Below, piece after piece: positions 8,029 through 17,923 of a stretch of 64,000 nt of DNA. Position numbers and translations under genes: made by a program. This DNA comes from Bradyrhizobium iriomotense (GTDB taxonomy: Bacteria > Pseudomonadota > Alphaproteobacteria > Rhizobiales > Xanthobacteraceae), in assembly GCF_030160715.1 (NCBI RefSeq), contig NZ_BSOW01000017.1, positions 124,001 through 188,000 on the forward strand, in the 5' to 3' direction. Under the pieces are notes generated by a model. It saw nothing but the letters and a program-made list of their open reading frames with translations, searched no databases and was not told the origin of the DNA. How positions within the stretch are numbered: the stretch's first letter is position 1; the number at the start of each line of letters is the position of its first letter.

Positions 8029-8517
8029 CGCGACCTCCCGAGTAACGCAGCGGCTTGGTCTTTCTTCCTGCGTCTGTCGGTGAGATCGCTCGAACCGTAC
8101 GCTTGAGACCCGGTTCTTTCGCGATCGCCGCCAGCGGCAGCACAATCGACCTTTCCCGATCGGTCATGAGGCTAGTCCGTCAGCAACGATTTGCTCAATT
8201 GTACGGAAGTAAATGACCGACATGACTAGGGATGGGCGAGCTATACCTAGGTTTGTCCCGTAGTTGCCCGGGGCCTTGGACTTGCATTTTCGCAACGAGA
8301 CGGAGCACGATGTGCCGGTTGCACGGCTTCCGCGAACTCCTGGCCAGCATAGCCGGCGCTTGGTTCGCGGCGACGAGCAGCATGGCGAGCCGCAAGTTCG
8401 AAGGCGGCACGTCGTCCCGTCGCCATCGACCCGACTCTTTGGTCGGGGGGAATTGCCGATGCTGTTGCAACGTGGTCTACTTGGATTCACCGCAGAGATG
8501 AGCCGGGACCGTCTGCG
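8029..8517. other. 489-bp divergent intergenic region, no supported gene
   Basis: Lies between the cysteine-rich gene cluster (minus) and the histidine kinase (plus), so it should hold promoters for both. Open frames on the minus strand exist but show no ribosome-binding sites or recognisable protein character. I see no clear palindromic operator. Confidence 0.5.
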
Positions 8518-10782
8518 ATGAAGCCTGGCCAGATAGCAAAAATCTGGAAGTCAGCCGCGCAATTCGCCTTTGGTTGCGCTGTGCTCGCGCTGGTGACCGC
8601 GGCCTGTTTCTTCCTCCAGATCGGACTCGCCGCGACCGCGTTCTGCTATCTCGTGGTGATTCTGCTGTTCGCACTCCTGGACAGCTTCCTGGCCTCCGGT
8701 CTCCTCACTCTCCTCGCCGTTGCGGCGCTCGATTTCTTCGCTGCCCCGCCCCTCTTTGATTTCCGTATCTCCGATCCGCGGGACCACCTCGTGATCGTTC
8801 CCTTCCTTCTCGCATGCCTGATCGGGTCGGGGTTGATTCAGCAGGCCCGCAGCGAACGGCGAGTTGGCCCCATCAAGCCGAGCCTCAAATCCAACGATGC
8901 GGATTTGCGCGAGGCGGTGAAGCAATGGCAGCAGGTCTTCGAGCACAACCCGGTCATGTATTTCATGGTCGATCCTGCCGGAACTGTGGTGAACGTGAAC
9001 ACGTTCGGTGCCGCGCAACTGGGCTATGCGCCGGCAGAGTTGATCGGCCAATCGGTGCTGGGGGTGTTCTTCGAGGAAGACCGCGACTTCGTCCGCCAGT
9101 GCGTTGCGCTGTGCCTTGGGACTGTTGGAGAGGCACACACCTGGGAAATCCGGAAGGTGCGCAAGGACGGCTCGGTGCTGTGGGTGCGCGAGAACGCCAA
9201 GGCCATGCTGAGAGCCGATGGCAAGCCGATCGTGCTGGTCGCCTGCGAGAATATCACCGAGCGCAAGGAAACGGAGAATGCGCTGCGACAGAGCGAGGCT
9301 TACCTCGCCCAGGCGCAGGAATTGAGCCACACCGGCAGCTTCGGCTGGAAGGCCGCGACCGGCGAGATCACCTGGTCGAAGGAGACGTACCGCATCTTCC
9401 AATGCGACGAGTCTGAGAAGCCCACGATCCCATTCATGCTCGAGCGTATCCATCCGGACGACAGGCTCCCGGTGCGGCGAGCCACGGGGTACGCGATGCG
9501 CGAGGGTCGCGATTACGATCACGAATACCGGCTCCTGATGCCCGACGGCGCCGTGAAATATGTACGCGCGGTGGCCCGCGCCACGCGAGACGCCGGCGGT
9601 AGCGTCGAATTCGTTGGCTCGGTCAGTGATGTCACCCCGGCCAAAGAGGCAGAGCGGCGACTGCGCGAAAGCGAGCAGCGCTTCCGCGACTATGCCGAAA
9701 CTGCGTCCGACTGGTTCTGGGAGACCGGGCCCGACCATCGCGTCACCCGTGTTTCCGAACACCCTGAAACGGCCGGCATGGCCCCTTCCTGGGCGGTCGG
9801 GCTCACACGCTGGGATATTGCTCCAGATGCCGCGCTCCAGCCTGAGAAGTGGCAACAGCATCGGGCGGCACTCGACGCCCACGTGCCGTTTCGCGACCTG
9901 GTGTACCGCAGCAAGGACCGGAACGGACACCCGACCTATGTTCGCACCAGCGGCAAACCGTTCTTCGACGCCAACGGCAATTTCCTCGGCTATCGTGGCG
10001 TCTGCTCCGATGTGACCGCGGACATCCGCGCCGACCAGGCCGAAGAGGCGTTGCGCAAAGCACAGACCGAGCTCGCCCACGTGACGCGCGTCACGACGCT
10101 CGGCGAGCTGACCGCCTCGATTGCTCACGAGATCAATCAGCCCCTCGCCGCCGTGATGGCCAATGCCGACGCGTGCATCGGCTGGCTGCAGCGCAGCCCC
10201 CCCGACCTGAAAGGGGCACGCCGGTCGGTGGAGTGGATCATCGAGGATGGCAACCGTGCCAGCGAGGTGATCCGTCACGTCCGGGCACTTGCCAAGAGAA
10301 CCGACATCGAGATGGTTCCCCTCGACGTCAACCGGGTCGTTCGCGAGGCGGTCACGCTCGTTCAGCGCGAGATGGCCACCCACGCTGTATCGGTGCGAAT
10401 GGAGTTGAAATCAGTACTGCCCAATATTTTCGGCGACCGAATCCAGCTACAGCAGGTGCTGATCAACCTGATCATGAATGGGATCGAAGCGATGGAAGGC
10501 GTCACGGACCGCCCGCGTGAGCTGGTGATCCGCTCCGATCCGGATACAAACGGATCAGTGCTGGTGAGTGTGACGGATCGCGGGATCGGCATTTCTGCCG
10601 ATACGATTGATCGTATGTTCACACCGTTCTTCACCACCAAATCCAGCGGCCTCGGCATGGGACTCTCGATCTGCCGTTCCATCGTCGAGGCCCACGGCGG
10701 ACGGCTTTCGGCCTCGCCAAATGAGGGACGCGGCGCGACGTTTCAGATCACACTGCCCTTGCATCAGGAGGAAGCGTCGTGA
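8518..10782 (+). CDS. multi-PAS membrane sensor histidine kinase
   Basis: 754 residues. Residues about 10-110 form a four-helix membrane module like the KdpD/DUF4118 type. Then come three PAS domains: about 135-245 (with PAC), 260-370 (PAS_3-like, FGWKAATGEITWS) and 385-505. HisKA follows with phospho-acceptor His537 in IAHEINQPLAAV (the FixL-type H box), then HATPase_c with an N box (LINLIMNGIEAM), DRGIGI, and a GLGMGLSICRSI G box. All catalytic boxes are present. I see no haem-binding FixL PAS signature, so the signal is unknown. Its stop overlaps the GTG of the response regulator. Confidence 0.9.
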   Translation: MKPGQIAKIWKSAAQFAFGCAVLALVTAACFFLQIGLAATAFCYLVVILLFALLDSFLASGLLTLLAVAALDFFAAPPLFDFRISDPRDHLVIVPFLLACLIGSGLIQQARSERRVGPIKPSLKSNDADLREAVKQWQQVFEHNPVMYFMVDPAGTVVNVNTFGAAQLGYAPAELIGQSVLGVFFEEDRDFVRQCVALCLGTVGEAHTWEIRKVRKDGSVLWVRENAKAMLRADGKPIVLVACENITERKETENALRQSEAYLAQAQELSHTGSFGWKAATGEITWSKETYRIFQCDESEKPTIPFMLERIHPDDRLPVRRATGYAMREGRDYDHEYRLLMPDGAVKYVRAVARATRDAGGSVEFVGSVSDVTPAKEAERRLRESEQRFRDYAETASDWFWETGPDHRVTRVSEHPETAGMAPSWAVGLTRWDIAPDAALQPEKWQQHRAALDAHVPFRDLVYRSKDRNGHPTYVRTSGKPFFDANGNFLGYRGVCSDVTADIRADQAEEALRKAQTELAHVTRVTTLGELTASIAHEINQPLAAVMANADACIGWLQRSPPDLKGARRSVEWIIEDGNRASEVIRHVRALAKRTDIEMVPLDVNRVVREAVTLVQREMATHAVSVRMELKSVLPNIFGDRIQLQQVLINLIMNGIEAMEGVTDRPRELVIRSDPDTNGSVLVSVTDRGIGISADTIDRMFTPFFTTKSSGLGMGLSICRSIVEAHGGRLSASPNEGRGATFQITLPLHQEEAS

Positions 10783-11450
10783 CCGAGCGCCCCGCCCCCT
10801 CCTTGCCGCAGGCGGGCGACAATGAGCCGATCGTCCTGGTGGTCGACGACGACCCGTCGGTGCGGCGGGCGCTTACCAATCTCTTTGAATCGGTCGGCCT
10901 CAAGGTCGCGGCATTCGGCTCGGCGCAGGAGATCCTGCAAAGCAAGCCGCCGGAGGTCCCCAGCTGCCTGGTGCTCGACATCCGTCTGCCGGGACTGAGC
11001 GGCCTCGACCTGCAGGCCGATCTCGCCAAGGCAAACATCCACACACCCATCATCTTCATCACCGGCCACGGCGATATTCCCATGACCGTCCGGGCCATGA
11101 AGAGTGGCGCGGTCGACTTCCTGACCAAGCCGGTGCGCGACCAGGACATGCTGGACGCGGTCCAGGCCGCGATCGAGCGCGATCGCAAGCGCCGCGAGAT
11201 CGAGAAAACCGTGTCGAACGTCAGGTCCCGCTTCGAGTCCCTCACCCCGCGGGAACGGGACGTGCTGTCCCTGGTCGCGTCCGGCAAGATGAACAAGCAC
11301 GTGGCCGCCGAGCTGGGATTGGCCGAAATCACCGTCAAGATCTATCGTGGCCAGATCATGCGGAAGATGGGTGCCAAGTCGCTGGCCGAGCTGGTCAAAA
11401 TGAACGAGGCCCTCGGGATTCAGCCCCCCAAGCGGGACGACCAAACCTAA
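10779..11450 (+). CDS. FixJ-type response regulator (receiver plus LuxR-family HTH)
   Basis: 223 residues. The GTG start overlaps the kinase stop (GTGA) and is preceded by AGGAGG, so translation is coupled. The receiver occupies about 17-130, with acidic VVDDD, phospho-acceptor Asp67 (VLDIRLPG) and Lys in FLTKPV. A LuxR-type HTH spans about 157-215 (LTPRERDVLSLVASG ... LAEITVKIYRGQIMRKM). It is the expected partner of the kinase just upstream; target genes are not visible from sequence. Confidence 0.92.
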   Translation: MTERPAPSLPQAGDNEPIVLVVDDDPSVRRALTNLFESVGLKVAAFGSAQEILQSKPPEVPSCLVLDIRLPGLSGLDLQADLAKANIHTPIIFITGHGDIPMTVRAMKSGAVDFLTKPVRDQDMLDAVQAAIERDRKRREIEKTVSNVRSRFESLTPRERDVLSLVASGKMNKHVAAELGLAEITVKIYRGQIMRKMGAKSLAELVKMNEALGIQPPKRDDQT

Positions 11451-11532
11451 GTATGAGTTCCAAATCTCGCTTGATGGGCCCACCTTGGTTCCTGGTCGCC
11501 GTGCGACGGCAAGCAGCTCGGGAGCGGACGTT

Positions 11533-11919
11533 TTGTCAGCGCCTTCAGTGATTTCGGTGCTCGACGATGATCCCTATGTGCGGGCCGCGATCGACAATCT
11601 TCTGGCGTCGCGCGGATACGTCGTCCACACATTCGCCTCGGCCGAAGAGTTCTTGGGCTCGACCGATCTCAACGGCGCCAGTTGCGTGATCGCGGACGTG
11701 CAGATGCCGGTCATCAGCGGGATCGACCTGTTGACGCAGATGCGCACCCAGGGCTCGGCCACGCCGTTCATATTCATTACGGCCTTTCCGGATGAGGGCG
11801 TGCGCACGCGTGCGCTAAGGGCCGGTGCACTCTGCTTCCTTGGCAAGCCGTTCGCCACCTCGGAGCTGATGCAGTGCCTGGAGATGGCGCTGGGAGGACG
11901 CGGGGACGCCACGGCGTGA
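11533..11919 (+). CDS. receiver-only response regulator
   Basis: 128 residues from the TTG at 11533, which is 8 nt after GGAG. An upstream in-frame TTG at 11485 would add a non-conserved leader. Receiver motifs are complete: DDDP, phospho-acceptor Asp55 (IADVQMPV), Thr in FITAF and Lys105 (FLGKPF). There is no output domain. Following the kinase and FixJ-type regulator by about 80 bp, it may be a phosphate sink, an alternative target of the kinase, or a protein-protein regulator. Convergent with the Bug-type gene. Confidence 0.85.
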   Translation: MSAPSVISVLDDDPYVRAAIDNLLASRGYVVHTFASAEEFLGSTDLNGASCVIADVQMPVISGIDLLTQMRTQGSATPFIFITAFPDEGVRTRALRAGALCFLGKPFATSELMQCLEMALGGRGDATA

Positions 11920-11939
11920 TGCCGTACGCATGAGCCCCG

Positions 11940-11967
11940 CCTCAATCCACCTTCCTCAATCCACCTT
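11940..11967 (-). repeat. perfect 14-bp tandem duplication across a stop codon
   Basis: CCTCAATCCACCTT is present twice head to tail (plus-strand reading). The TGA of the Bug-type gene lies in the right-hand copy; the second TGA falls in another frame because 14 is not a multiple of three. Confidence 0.85.
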
Positions 11968-12927
11968 GATGTCCGCCGCCTTGATGATCGGCCACCACTT
12001 TGCGATCTCGGCCTTCTGCCGCGCGCCGAGCGCTTCGGGAGTGAGCTGGTCCTGCGGCGGCATTTCGAGGCCGAGATTTTCCATCTGCTTCTTCACGGCG
12101 GCATCGCCGAGCGCCTCCACCACCGCGGCGTTGAGCTTCTTCACGATCTCACGCGGCGTGCCCTTGGGCACCCACATGCCCGACCACAGCGTCATCTGAA
12201 AGCCCTTCAGTCCAGCCTCATCGGCGGTCGGAATCTCCGGCGCGGACGCGAGGCGCTTGTCGTCGCTGATCGCGTAGGCACGGATGGTGCCGGCGCGGAC
12301 CTGATTGATGGAGTTGGAGGTCTGGTCGACGATGATGTCGATCTGGCCGGCGATCAGGTCGTTCAGCGCCGGCCCCGTGCCGCGATAGGGTACATATTGC
12401 AGCTTGATGCCGGAGGCGCTCTCGAAATAGACGCCGGCGATGTGGCTGCCGGAACCCGCACCGGCCGTGCCCGCGGTCGCGGGCGCCGGGCGCGACTTCA
12501 GCCAGGCGAGAAGCTCTTTCAGCGATGTCGCCGGCACTGCGTTCTTGCTGACGACGATCATGGGGTTGCTCGGCAGCAAGACCACCGGCTCGAGGTCGGC
12601 GACGAGATCGTAAGGGAGCTTGTAGACCGCGCCGTTGGCCACGTGCGTGCCGAGATGGCCGAAGGAGATCGTGTAGCCGTCTGGCGCCGAATGGACGGCG
12701 CGCCCCACCCCGATCGAGCCGCCGGCGCCGGTGACGTTCTCGACCACCACGGCCTGGCCCAGCGTCGCCCGCATGCGCTCGGCCAGCACGCGCGCCATCG
12801 CATCAGACGGCCCGCCGGCCGCGAACGGCACGATGATGGTGATGGGACGCGCGGGGTAGGCGCCGGCGCGCGCGGCGCCGGTCAATGCGAGAATACCGAT
12901 CAGCCCGGCCCAGACGGCCTTCTTCAT
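11956..12927 (-). CDS. tripartite tricarboxylate transporter substrate-binding protein (Bug family)
   Basis: 323 residues with a signal peptide cleaved near ARAGAYP. The family features are clear: ITIIVPFAAGGPSD after the signal, GQAVVVENVTGAGGSIG, GYTISFGHLGTHV, YRGTGPALNDLIAGQID and GMWVPKGTPREIV. Such periplasmic proteins bind carboxylates or other small organic ligands for TctAB permeases. No tctA or tctB gene lies beside it, so it is an orphan receptor. The ATG follows GGGGAGAG. Ligand unknown. Confidence 0.9.
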   Translation of the reverse strand: MKKAVWAGLIGILALTGAARAGAYPARPITIIVPFAAGGPSDAMARVLAERMRATLGQAVVVENVTGAGGSIGVGRAVHSAPDGYTISFGHLGTHVANGAVYKLPYDLVADLEPVVLLPSNPMIVVSKNAVPATSLKELLAWLKSRPAPATAGTAGAGSGSHIAGVYFESASGIKLQYVPYRGTGPALNDLIAGQIDIIVDQTSNSINQVRAGTIRAYAISDDKRLASAPEIPTADEAGLKGFQMTLWSGMWVPKGTPREIVKKLNAAVVEALGDAAVKKQMENLGLEMPPQDQLTPEALGARQKAEIAKWWPIIKAADIKVD

Positions 12928-12956
12928 TGTTCTCTCCCCAGCGATTCCTGTTTTTC

Positions 12957-13132
12957 TTCACCTCGCCCCGCTTGTGGGGAGAGGTCGAATTGCGAAGCAA
13001 TTCAGGTGAAGGGGAGCCTCCGCGAGTCCTTCTGCCACCGTGTTTGCGGGAAACAGGCCCCTCACCCCAACCCTCCCAGCGCGAGCGAAGCTCGTCGCGC
13101 CCCCGTAAGAACGGGGGAGAGGGAGAAGCAGG
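12957..13132. repeat. intergenic palindromic repeat mosaic
   Basis: The left part holds TTCACCTC...GAGGTC and GAATTGCGAAGCAATTC inverted arms closing with AGGTGAAGGGG. The right part holds CCCTCACCCCAACCCTC and CGCCCCCGTAAGAACGGGGGAG with GGGAGAGGGAG. Both parts resemble interspersed rhizobial palindromes. The mosaic fills the whole space between thrC and the Bug-type gene. No gene is present. Confidence 0.6.
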
Positions 13133-14374
<1,242 letters not shown>

Positions 14375-14415
14375 GGGTTGGTTTCCTTCTTATTCTGTAA
14401 ACGGCTCTTTCAGCT

Positions 14416-14490
14416 CGTCATTGCGAGCGAAGCAATCCAGACTGCCTCTGCGGGAAGACTCTGGATTGCTTCGCTTCGCTCGCATTGACG
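14416..14490. repeat. palindromic repeat, CGTCATTGCGAGCGAAGCAA family, copy 1
   Basis: CGTCATTGCGAGCGAAGCAATCCAG and its inverted partner CTGGATTGCTTCGC...GCATTGACG flank a 20-base centre. Lies between lpdA and thrC. A second copy is on the other side of lpdA. Confidence 0.8.
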
Positions 14491-14494
14491 GCGG

Positions 14495-15916
14495 TCAAAT
14501 ATTCAGCACCCGCCCGTAGGCATCCAGCACGGCTTCCTTCATCATCTCCGACAGGGTCGGATGCGGGAAGACCGTGTGCATAAGCTCTTCTTCCGTGGTC
14601 TCCAGATTCATCGCGACCACGTAGCCCTGGATCAGCTCGGTGACCTCCGCGCCGATCATGTGGGCGCCCAGCAACTGCCCGGTCTTCTTGTCGAAGATCA
14701 CCTTGACGAGGCCCTGGTCCTCGCCAAGCGCAATCGCCTTACCGTTGCCGACAAAGGGGAAGCGGCCGACGCGGATCTCGCGGCCGTTCTCTTTCGCCTT
14801 CGCCTCCGTGAGGCCAACGGACGCGACCTGCGGATGGCAATAGGTGCAGCCCGGGATCATGTTCTTGTCCATGGCGTGCGGATGCAGGCCCTTGATCGCT
14901 TCCACGCAGATCACGCCCTCATGCTCGGCCTTGTGAGCGAGCATAGGCGGACCGGCGACGTCGCCGATGGCGTAGATGCCGGGGACGTTGGTCTTGCCGT
15001 AGCCGTCGATGACGATGCAGCCGCGATCGGTTTTGACGCCGAGCTTTTCGAGGCCGAGATTCTCGATATTGCCGACGACGCCGACGGCGGAGATCACCCG
15101 CTCGAACTCGGTCGTGACAGGCTTGCCCTTGCCATCATCGATGGTGGCGACGACGCTGTCGGCCTTTTTCTCGAGCTTCGTCACCTTGGTCGAGGACATG
15201 ATCTTGATGCCCATCTTCTCGAAGCGTTTTCGCGCGAGACCCGCGATCTCGGCGTCCTCGACGGGCAGGATCTGCGGCAGCACCTCGACCACGGTGACGT
15301 CGGAGCCCATGGTGTGGAAGAAGGAGGCGAACTCGATGCCGATGGCGCCCGAGCCGACCACCAGCAGCGACTTCGGAATCCGCTCCGGGATCATGGCCTC
15401 GAAATAGGTCCAGACCAGCTTCTTGTCGGGCTCCAGTCCCGGCAGCACGCGCGGCCGTGCGCCGGTCGCAATGATGATGTGCTTGGCCTGATAGGTCCCC
15501 TCGCCCAGCGAGCCCTTCGGCCCTTCGACGTCGGACTTCTTCACCGTGACCTTGCCGGGCGCGTCGATCGAGGCCGCGCCCCAGATCACGCTGACCTTGT
15601 TCTTCTTCATCAGGAAGCCGACGCCGTCGTTCAGCCGCTTCGAGACGCCGCGCGAACGCTGCACCACCGCCTTCGGATCGAACGAGACCTTCTCCGCCGA
15701 CAGGCCGTAGTCCTTGGCGTGCTGCATGTAGTGGTAGATCTCGGCCGAGCGCAGCAGCGCCTTGGTCGGGATGCAGCCCCAGTTCAGGCAGATGCCACCG
15801 AGATAGGATTTTTCGACGATCGCGGTCTTGAGGCCGAGCTGCGCGGCGCGAATCGCGGTGACGTAGCCGCCGGGACCGGAGCCGATGATGATGACGTCGA
15901 AGGATGTGTCGGCCAT
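14495..15916 (-). CDS. lpdA: dihydrolipoyl dehydrogenase (E3)
   Basis: 473 residues, FAD flavoenzyme that reoxidises dihydrolipoyl groups of E2 with NAD+. FAD-binding GSGPGGYV is at residues 12-19. The redox disulfide is Cys43/Cys48 in GICLNWGCIPTK. The NAD-binding GSGAIGIEFASFF, the second FAD motif YAIGDVAG and the catalytic HPHPTLSE near the C-terminus are all intact. Last gene of the pdhA-pdhB-...-pdhC-lpdA series; palindromic repeats separate it on both sides. Confidence 0.96.
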   Translation of the reverse strand: MADTSFDVIIIGSGPGGYVTAIRAAQLGLKTAIVEKSYLGGICLNWGCIPTKALLRSAEIYHYMQHAKDYGLSAEKVSFDPKAVVQRSRGVSKRLNDGVGFLMKKNKVSVIWGAASIDAPGKVTVKKSDVEGPKGSLGEGTYQAKHIIIATGARPRVLPGLEPDKKLVWTYFEAMIPERIPKSLLVVGSGAIGIEFASFFHTMGSDVTVVEVLPQILPVEDAEIAGLARKRFEKMGIKIMSSTKVTKLEKKADSVVATIDDGKGKPVTTEFERVISAVGVVGNIENLGLEKLGVKTDRGCIVIDGYGKTNVPGIYAIGDVAGPPMLAHKAEHEGVICVEAIKGLHPHAMDKNMIPGCTYCHPQVASVGLTEAKAKENGREIRVGRFPFVGNGKAIALGEDQGLVKVIFDKKTGQLLGAHMIGAEVTELIQGYVVAMNLETTEEELMHTVFPHPTLSEMMKEAVLDAYGRVLNI

Positions 15917-15962
15917 GCTGTACGCTCGTTCCCATCGTTCAACCGGTTTGATTGTTCCGGTT

Positions 15963-16044
15963 CGTCATTGCGAGGAGCTCTTGCGACGAAGCAATCCAGT
16001 CTGCCGGTCACGTCCTGGACTGCTTCGCTTCGCTCGCAATGACG
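15963..16044. repeat. palindromic repeat, CGTCATTGCGAG family, copy 2
   Basis: CGTCATTGCGAGGAGC...GACGAAGCAATCCAG and CTGGACTGCTTCGCTTCGCTCGCAATGACG are inverted arms. Same family as the copy at 14416. It occupies the whole pdhC-lpdA gap and could form a large transcript hairpin between E2 and E3. Confidence 0.8.
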
Positions 16045-16061
16045 ACGCAAATTCGGGTTCG

Positions 16062-17402
16062 TCACACCATCATCATGACGGGGTTTTCGATCAGCTGCTT
16101 GAACGCGCCGATCAGCTCGGCGCCGAGCGCGCCGTCGATGGCGCGGTGATCGCAGGACAGCGTCACGCTCATCATCTGCGCGATCTCGATCTTGCCACTC
16201 CGCACCACCGGCCGCTCCTCACTGGTACCAACTGCGAGGATCGTCGCATGCGGCGGGTTGATCACCGCGGTGAAGTCCTTGATGCCGAACATGCCGAGGT
16301 TGGAGACGGCCGTGGTGCCGCCCTGGTACTCCTCGGGCTTCAGCTTGCGCGAGCGCGCACGTGTTGCGAAATCCTTCATCTCGTTGGAGATGGTCGACAG
16401 CGTCTTGGTCTCAGCCTTGCGAATGATCGGGGTGATCAGGCCGCCCGGCATCGCCACGGCGACGCCGACGTCGGAATGGTGGTGCTTGACCATGCCGGAC
16501 TCGGTCCAGCTCACATTGCAGTTCGGGATCTTCTGGAGCGCGACCGCCATCGCCTTGATGACGAAGTCGTTGACCGAGATCTTGTAGAGCGGCTTCTTCT
16601 CCTTGTCCTTTGGAGCTGCCGCATTGATCTCCTCGCGCGCGACGAGCAGCTTGCCGATGTCGCAGTCAATGGTGAGATAGAAATGCGGGACGTTCTGGAT
16701 CGACGCGGTCAGGCGCTGCGCGATGGTGCGGCGCATGCCGTCATGCGGGACGATGTCATAGGAGCCTGGTTCGAACAGCGCCAGAATCTGCTTGTCCGAC
16801 ATGGTCGGCGCGATCGAGGGCGCGGCTGACGGCGCTGCCGCCGGTGCCTTGAGGCCCTTGCCCGACTTGGCCTGCTCGACGTCGCGTGCAACGACGCGGC
16901 CGTGCGGGCCGGTGCCGGTGACCATTGAAATCTGGATGCCCGCGTCCTTGGCGAGGCGGCGCGCCAGCGGCGACGAGAACACGCGGCCGCCCTGCCCGTT
17001 GGTCTGAGCGGCCGGCGCTGCGGGAGCAGCCGCCGGTGCCGGAGCGGCCTGCGGCGCAGCCGGAGCGGGGGCTGGCGCAGCGGCCGCCGGGGCCTCAGCA
17101 GCCTTCGGAGGTGCGGCGGAGGCGCTCGGCTTGGCAGCGCCCGCGGCCTTCACGTCCTCGCCCTCGCCGGCAAGCACGGCGATGACATCGTTCACCGGCA
17201 CGTCCTGGGTGCCCTCGGGCACCAGGATCTTGGCGATCGTGCCTTCGTCGATCGCCTCGACCTCCATGGTGGCCTTGTCGGTCTCGATCTCGGCGATGAC
17301 GTCGCCGGATTTGACCTTGTCGCCCTCTTTCTTCAGCCACTTGGCGAGGTTGCCCTTCTCCATCGTCGGCGAGAGAGCGGGCATCAGGATGTTGATGGGC
17401 AT
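16062..17402 (-). CDS. pdhC: pyruvate dehydrogenase E2, dihydrolipoamide acetyltransferase
   Basis: 446 residues, transfers acetyl groups from lipoamide to CoA and forms the PDH core. One N-terminal lipoyl domain has Lys43 in ETDKATMEV. A long Ala/Pro linker follows, then the E3-binding domain (SSPLARRLAKDAG ... GRVVARDVEQA, about 145-180) and the catalytic domain ending with the LSCDHRAIDGALGA active-site motif (His and Asp). The ATG follows GAGGTCAGC. The short C-terminal NPVMMMV is typical of alphaproteobacterial E2p. Confidence 0.95.
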   Translation of the reverse strand: MPINILMPALSPTMEKGNLAKWLKKEGDKVKSGDVIAEIETDKATMEVEAIDEGTIAKILVPEGTQDVPVNDVIAVLAGEGEDVKAAGAAKPSASAAPPKAAEAPAAAAPAPAPAAPQAAPAPAAAPAAPAAQTNGQGGRVFSSPLARRLAKDAGIQISMVTGTGPHGRVVARDVEQAKSGKGLKAPAAAPSAAPSIAPTMSDKQILALFEPGSYDIVPHDGMRRTIAQRLTASIQNVPHFYLTIDCDIGKLLVAREEINAAAPKDKEKKPLYKISVNDFVIKAMAVALQKIPNCNVSWTESGMVKHHHSDVGVAVAMPGGLITPIIRKAETKTLSTISNEMKDFATRARSRKLKPEEYQGGTTAVSNLGMFGIKDFTAVINPPHATILAVGTSEERPVVRSGKIEIAQMMSVTLSCDHRAIDGALGAELIGAFKQLIENPVMMMV

Positions 17403-17468
17403 GCTGACCTCACGAAGAACTTCTCAAAATGTCGTCTCCCGACCCACCGGAAGACGAACAGACCAGGA

Positions 17469-17921
17469 TTAGTTGCCGATGTCGCCCTGCCACAGGCGCT
17501 CATTGGCGGGATTGGAACGCCACGTCTTCATCATGGCGATGGAGCGGTCGTCGGCAAGATCGATCCAGGGGATGCCGAACTTGTCGAGAATGTCCTTGGA
17601 GCCCGGGAAGGTGACGGACTCGCCGATCACCGCCAGCGAGACCTTGAACAGTCCGAGCGCGCCCGCACACATCGAGCATGGCGACAACGTGGTGTACATG
17701 ACGGTGTCGTGGAACGAGATTAAGCCCGCATCGCGCAGGCAGCTCATCTCGCCGTGCAGGATGACGTTCTTCTCCTGCACGCGGTTGTTGTGGCCGCGGG
17801 CGATGATCTTCCTGTCGCGCGTCAGCACGGCGCCGATCGGCAGGCCGCCTTGCGCAATGGAGGCCTCGGCCTCGCGGATCGCCTCCAGCATGAGATCGTA
17901 GTGAAAGGGTTCGATCGCCAC
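17469..17921 (-). CDS. cytosine deaminase of the yeast FCY1 type
   Basis: 150 residues. The zinc site of the cytidine-deaminase-like fold is complete: His56 and Glu58 in LHGEMSCL, Cys82 and Cys85 in TTLSPCSMC. Beyond the core motifs it resembles fungal cytosine deaminase in GGLPIGAVL, RGHNNRVQ, VIGESVTF, the IDLADDRSI region and the final DIGN, more than it resembles TadA or guanine deaminases. Predicted to convert cytosine to uracil; activity on other bases is possible. The GTG start lies 2 bp after the DUF5076 stop with AAGGGG upstream, so it is in the PDH transcription unit. Confidence 0.8.
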   Translation of the reverse strand: MAIEPFHYDLMLEAIREAEASIAQGGLPIGAVLTRDRKIIARGHNNRVQEKNVILHGEMSCLRDAGLISFHDTVMYTTLSPCSMCAGALGLFKVSLAVIGESVTFPGSKDILDKFGIPWIDLADDRSIAMMKTWRSNPANERLWQGDIGN

Positions 17922-17923
17922 GC

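Noticed and set aside
7892..8167. Minus-strand open frame starting MTDRERSIVLPL, with an ATGA overlap to another upstream frame
   Set aside because: It overlaps the better supported 85-residue gene (strong ribosome-binding site at 8028) in another frame, has no ribosome-binding site of its own, and turns Arg-rich after the overlap begins. The first 45 codons could still be a small gene.
8164..8490. 108-codon minus-strand open frame in the divergent region before the histidine kinase
   Set aside because: Composition is Arg/Ser/Cys-rich as expected of a chance frame, and there is no ribosome-binding site or recognisable domain.
14561..16042. 493-codon plus-strand open frame opposite lpdA
   Set aside because: High-GC antisense shadow of a certain gene; the translation is Arg/His/Asp-rich with no family signature.
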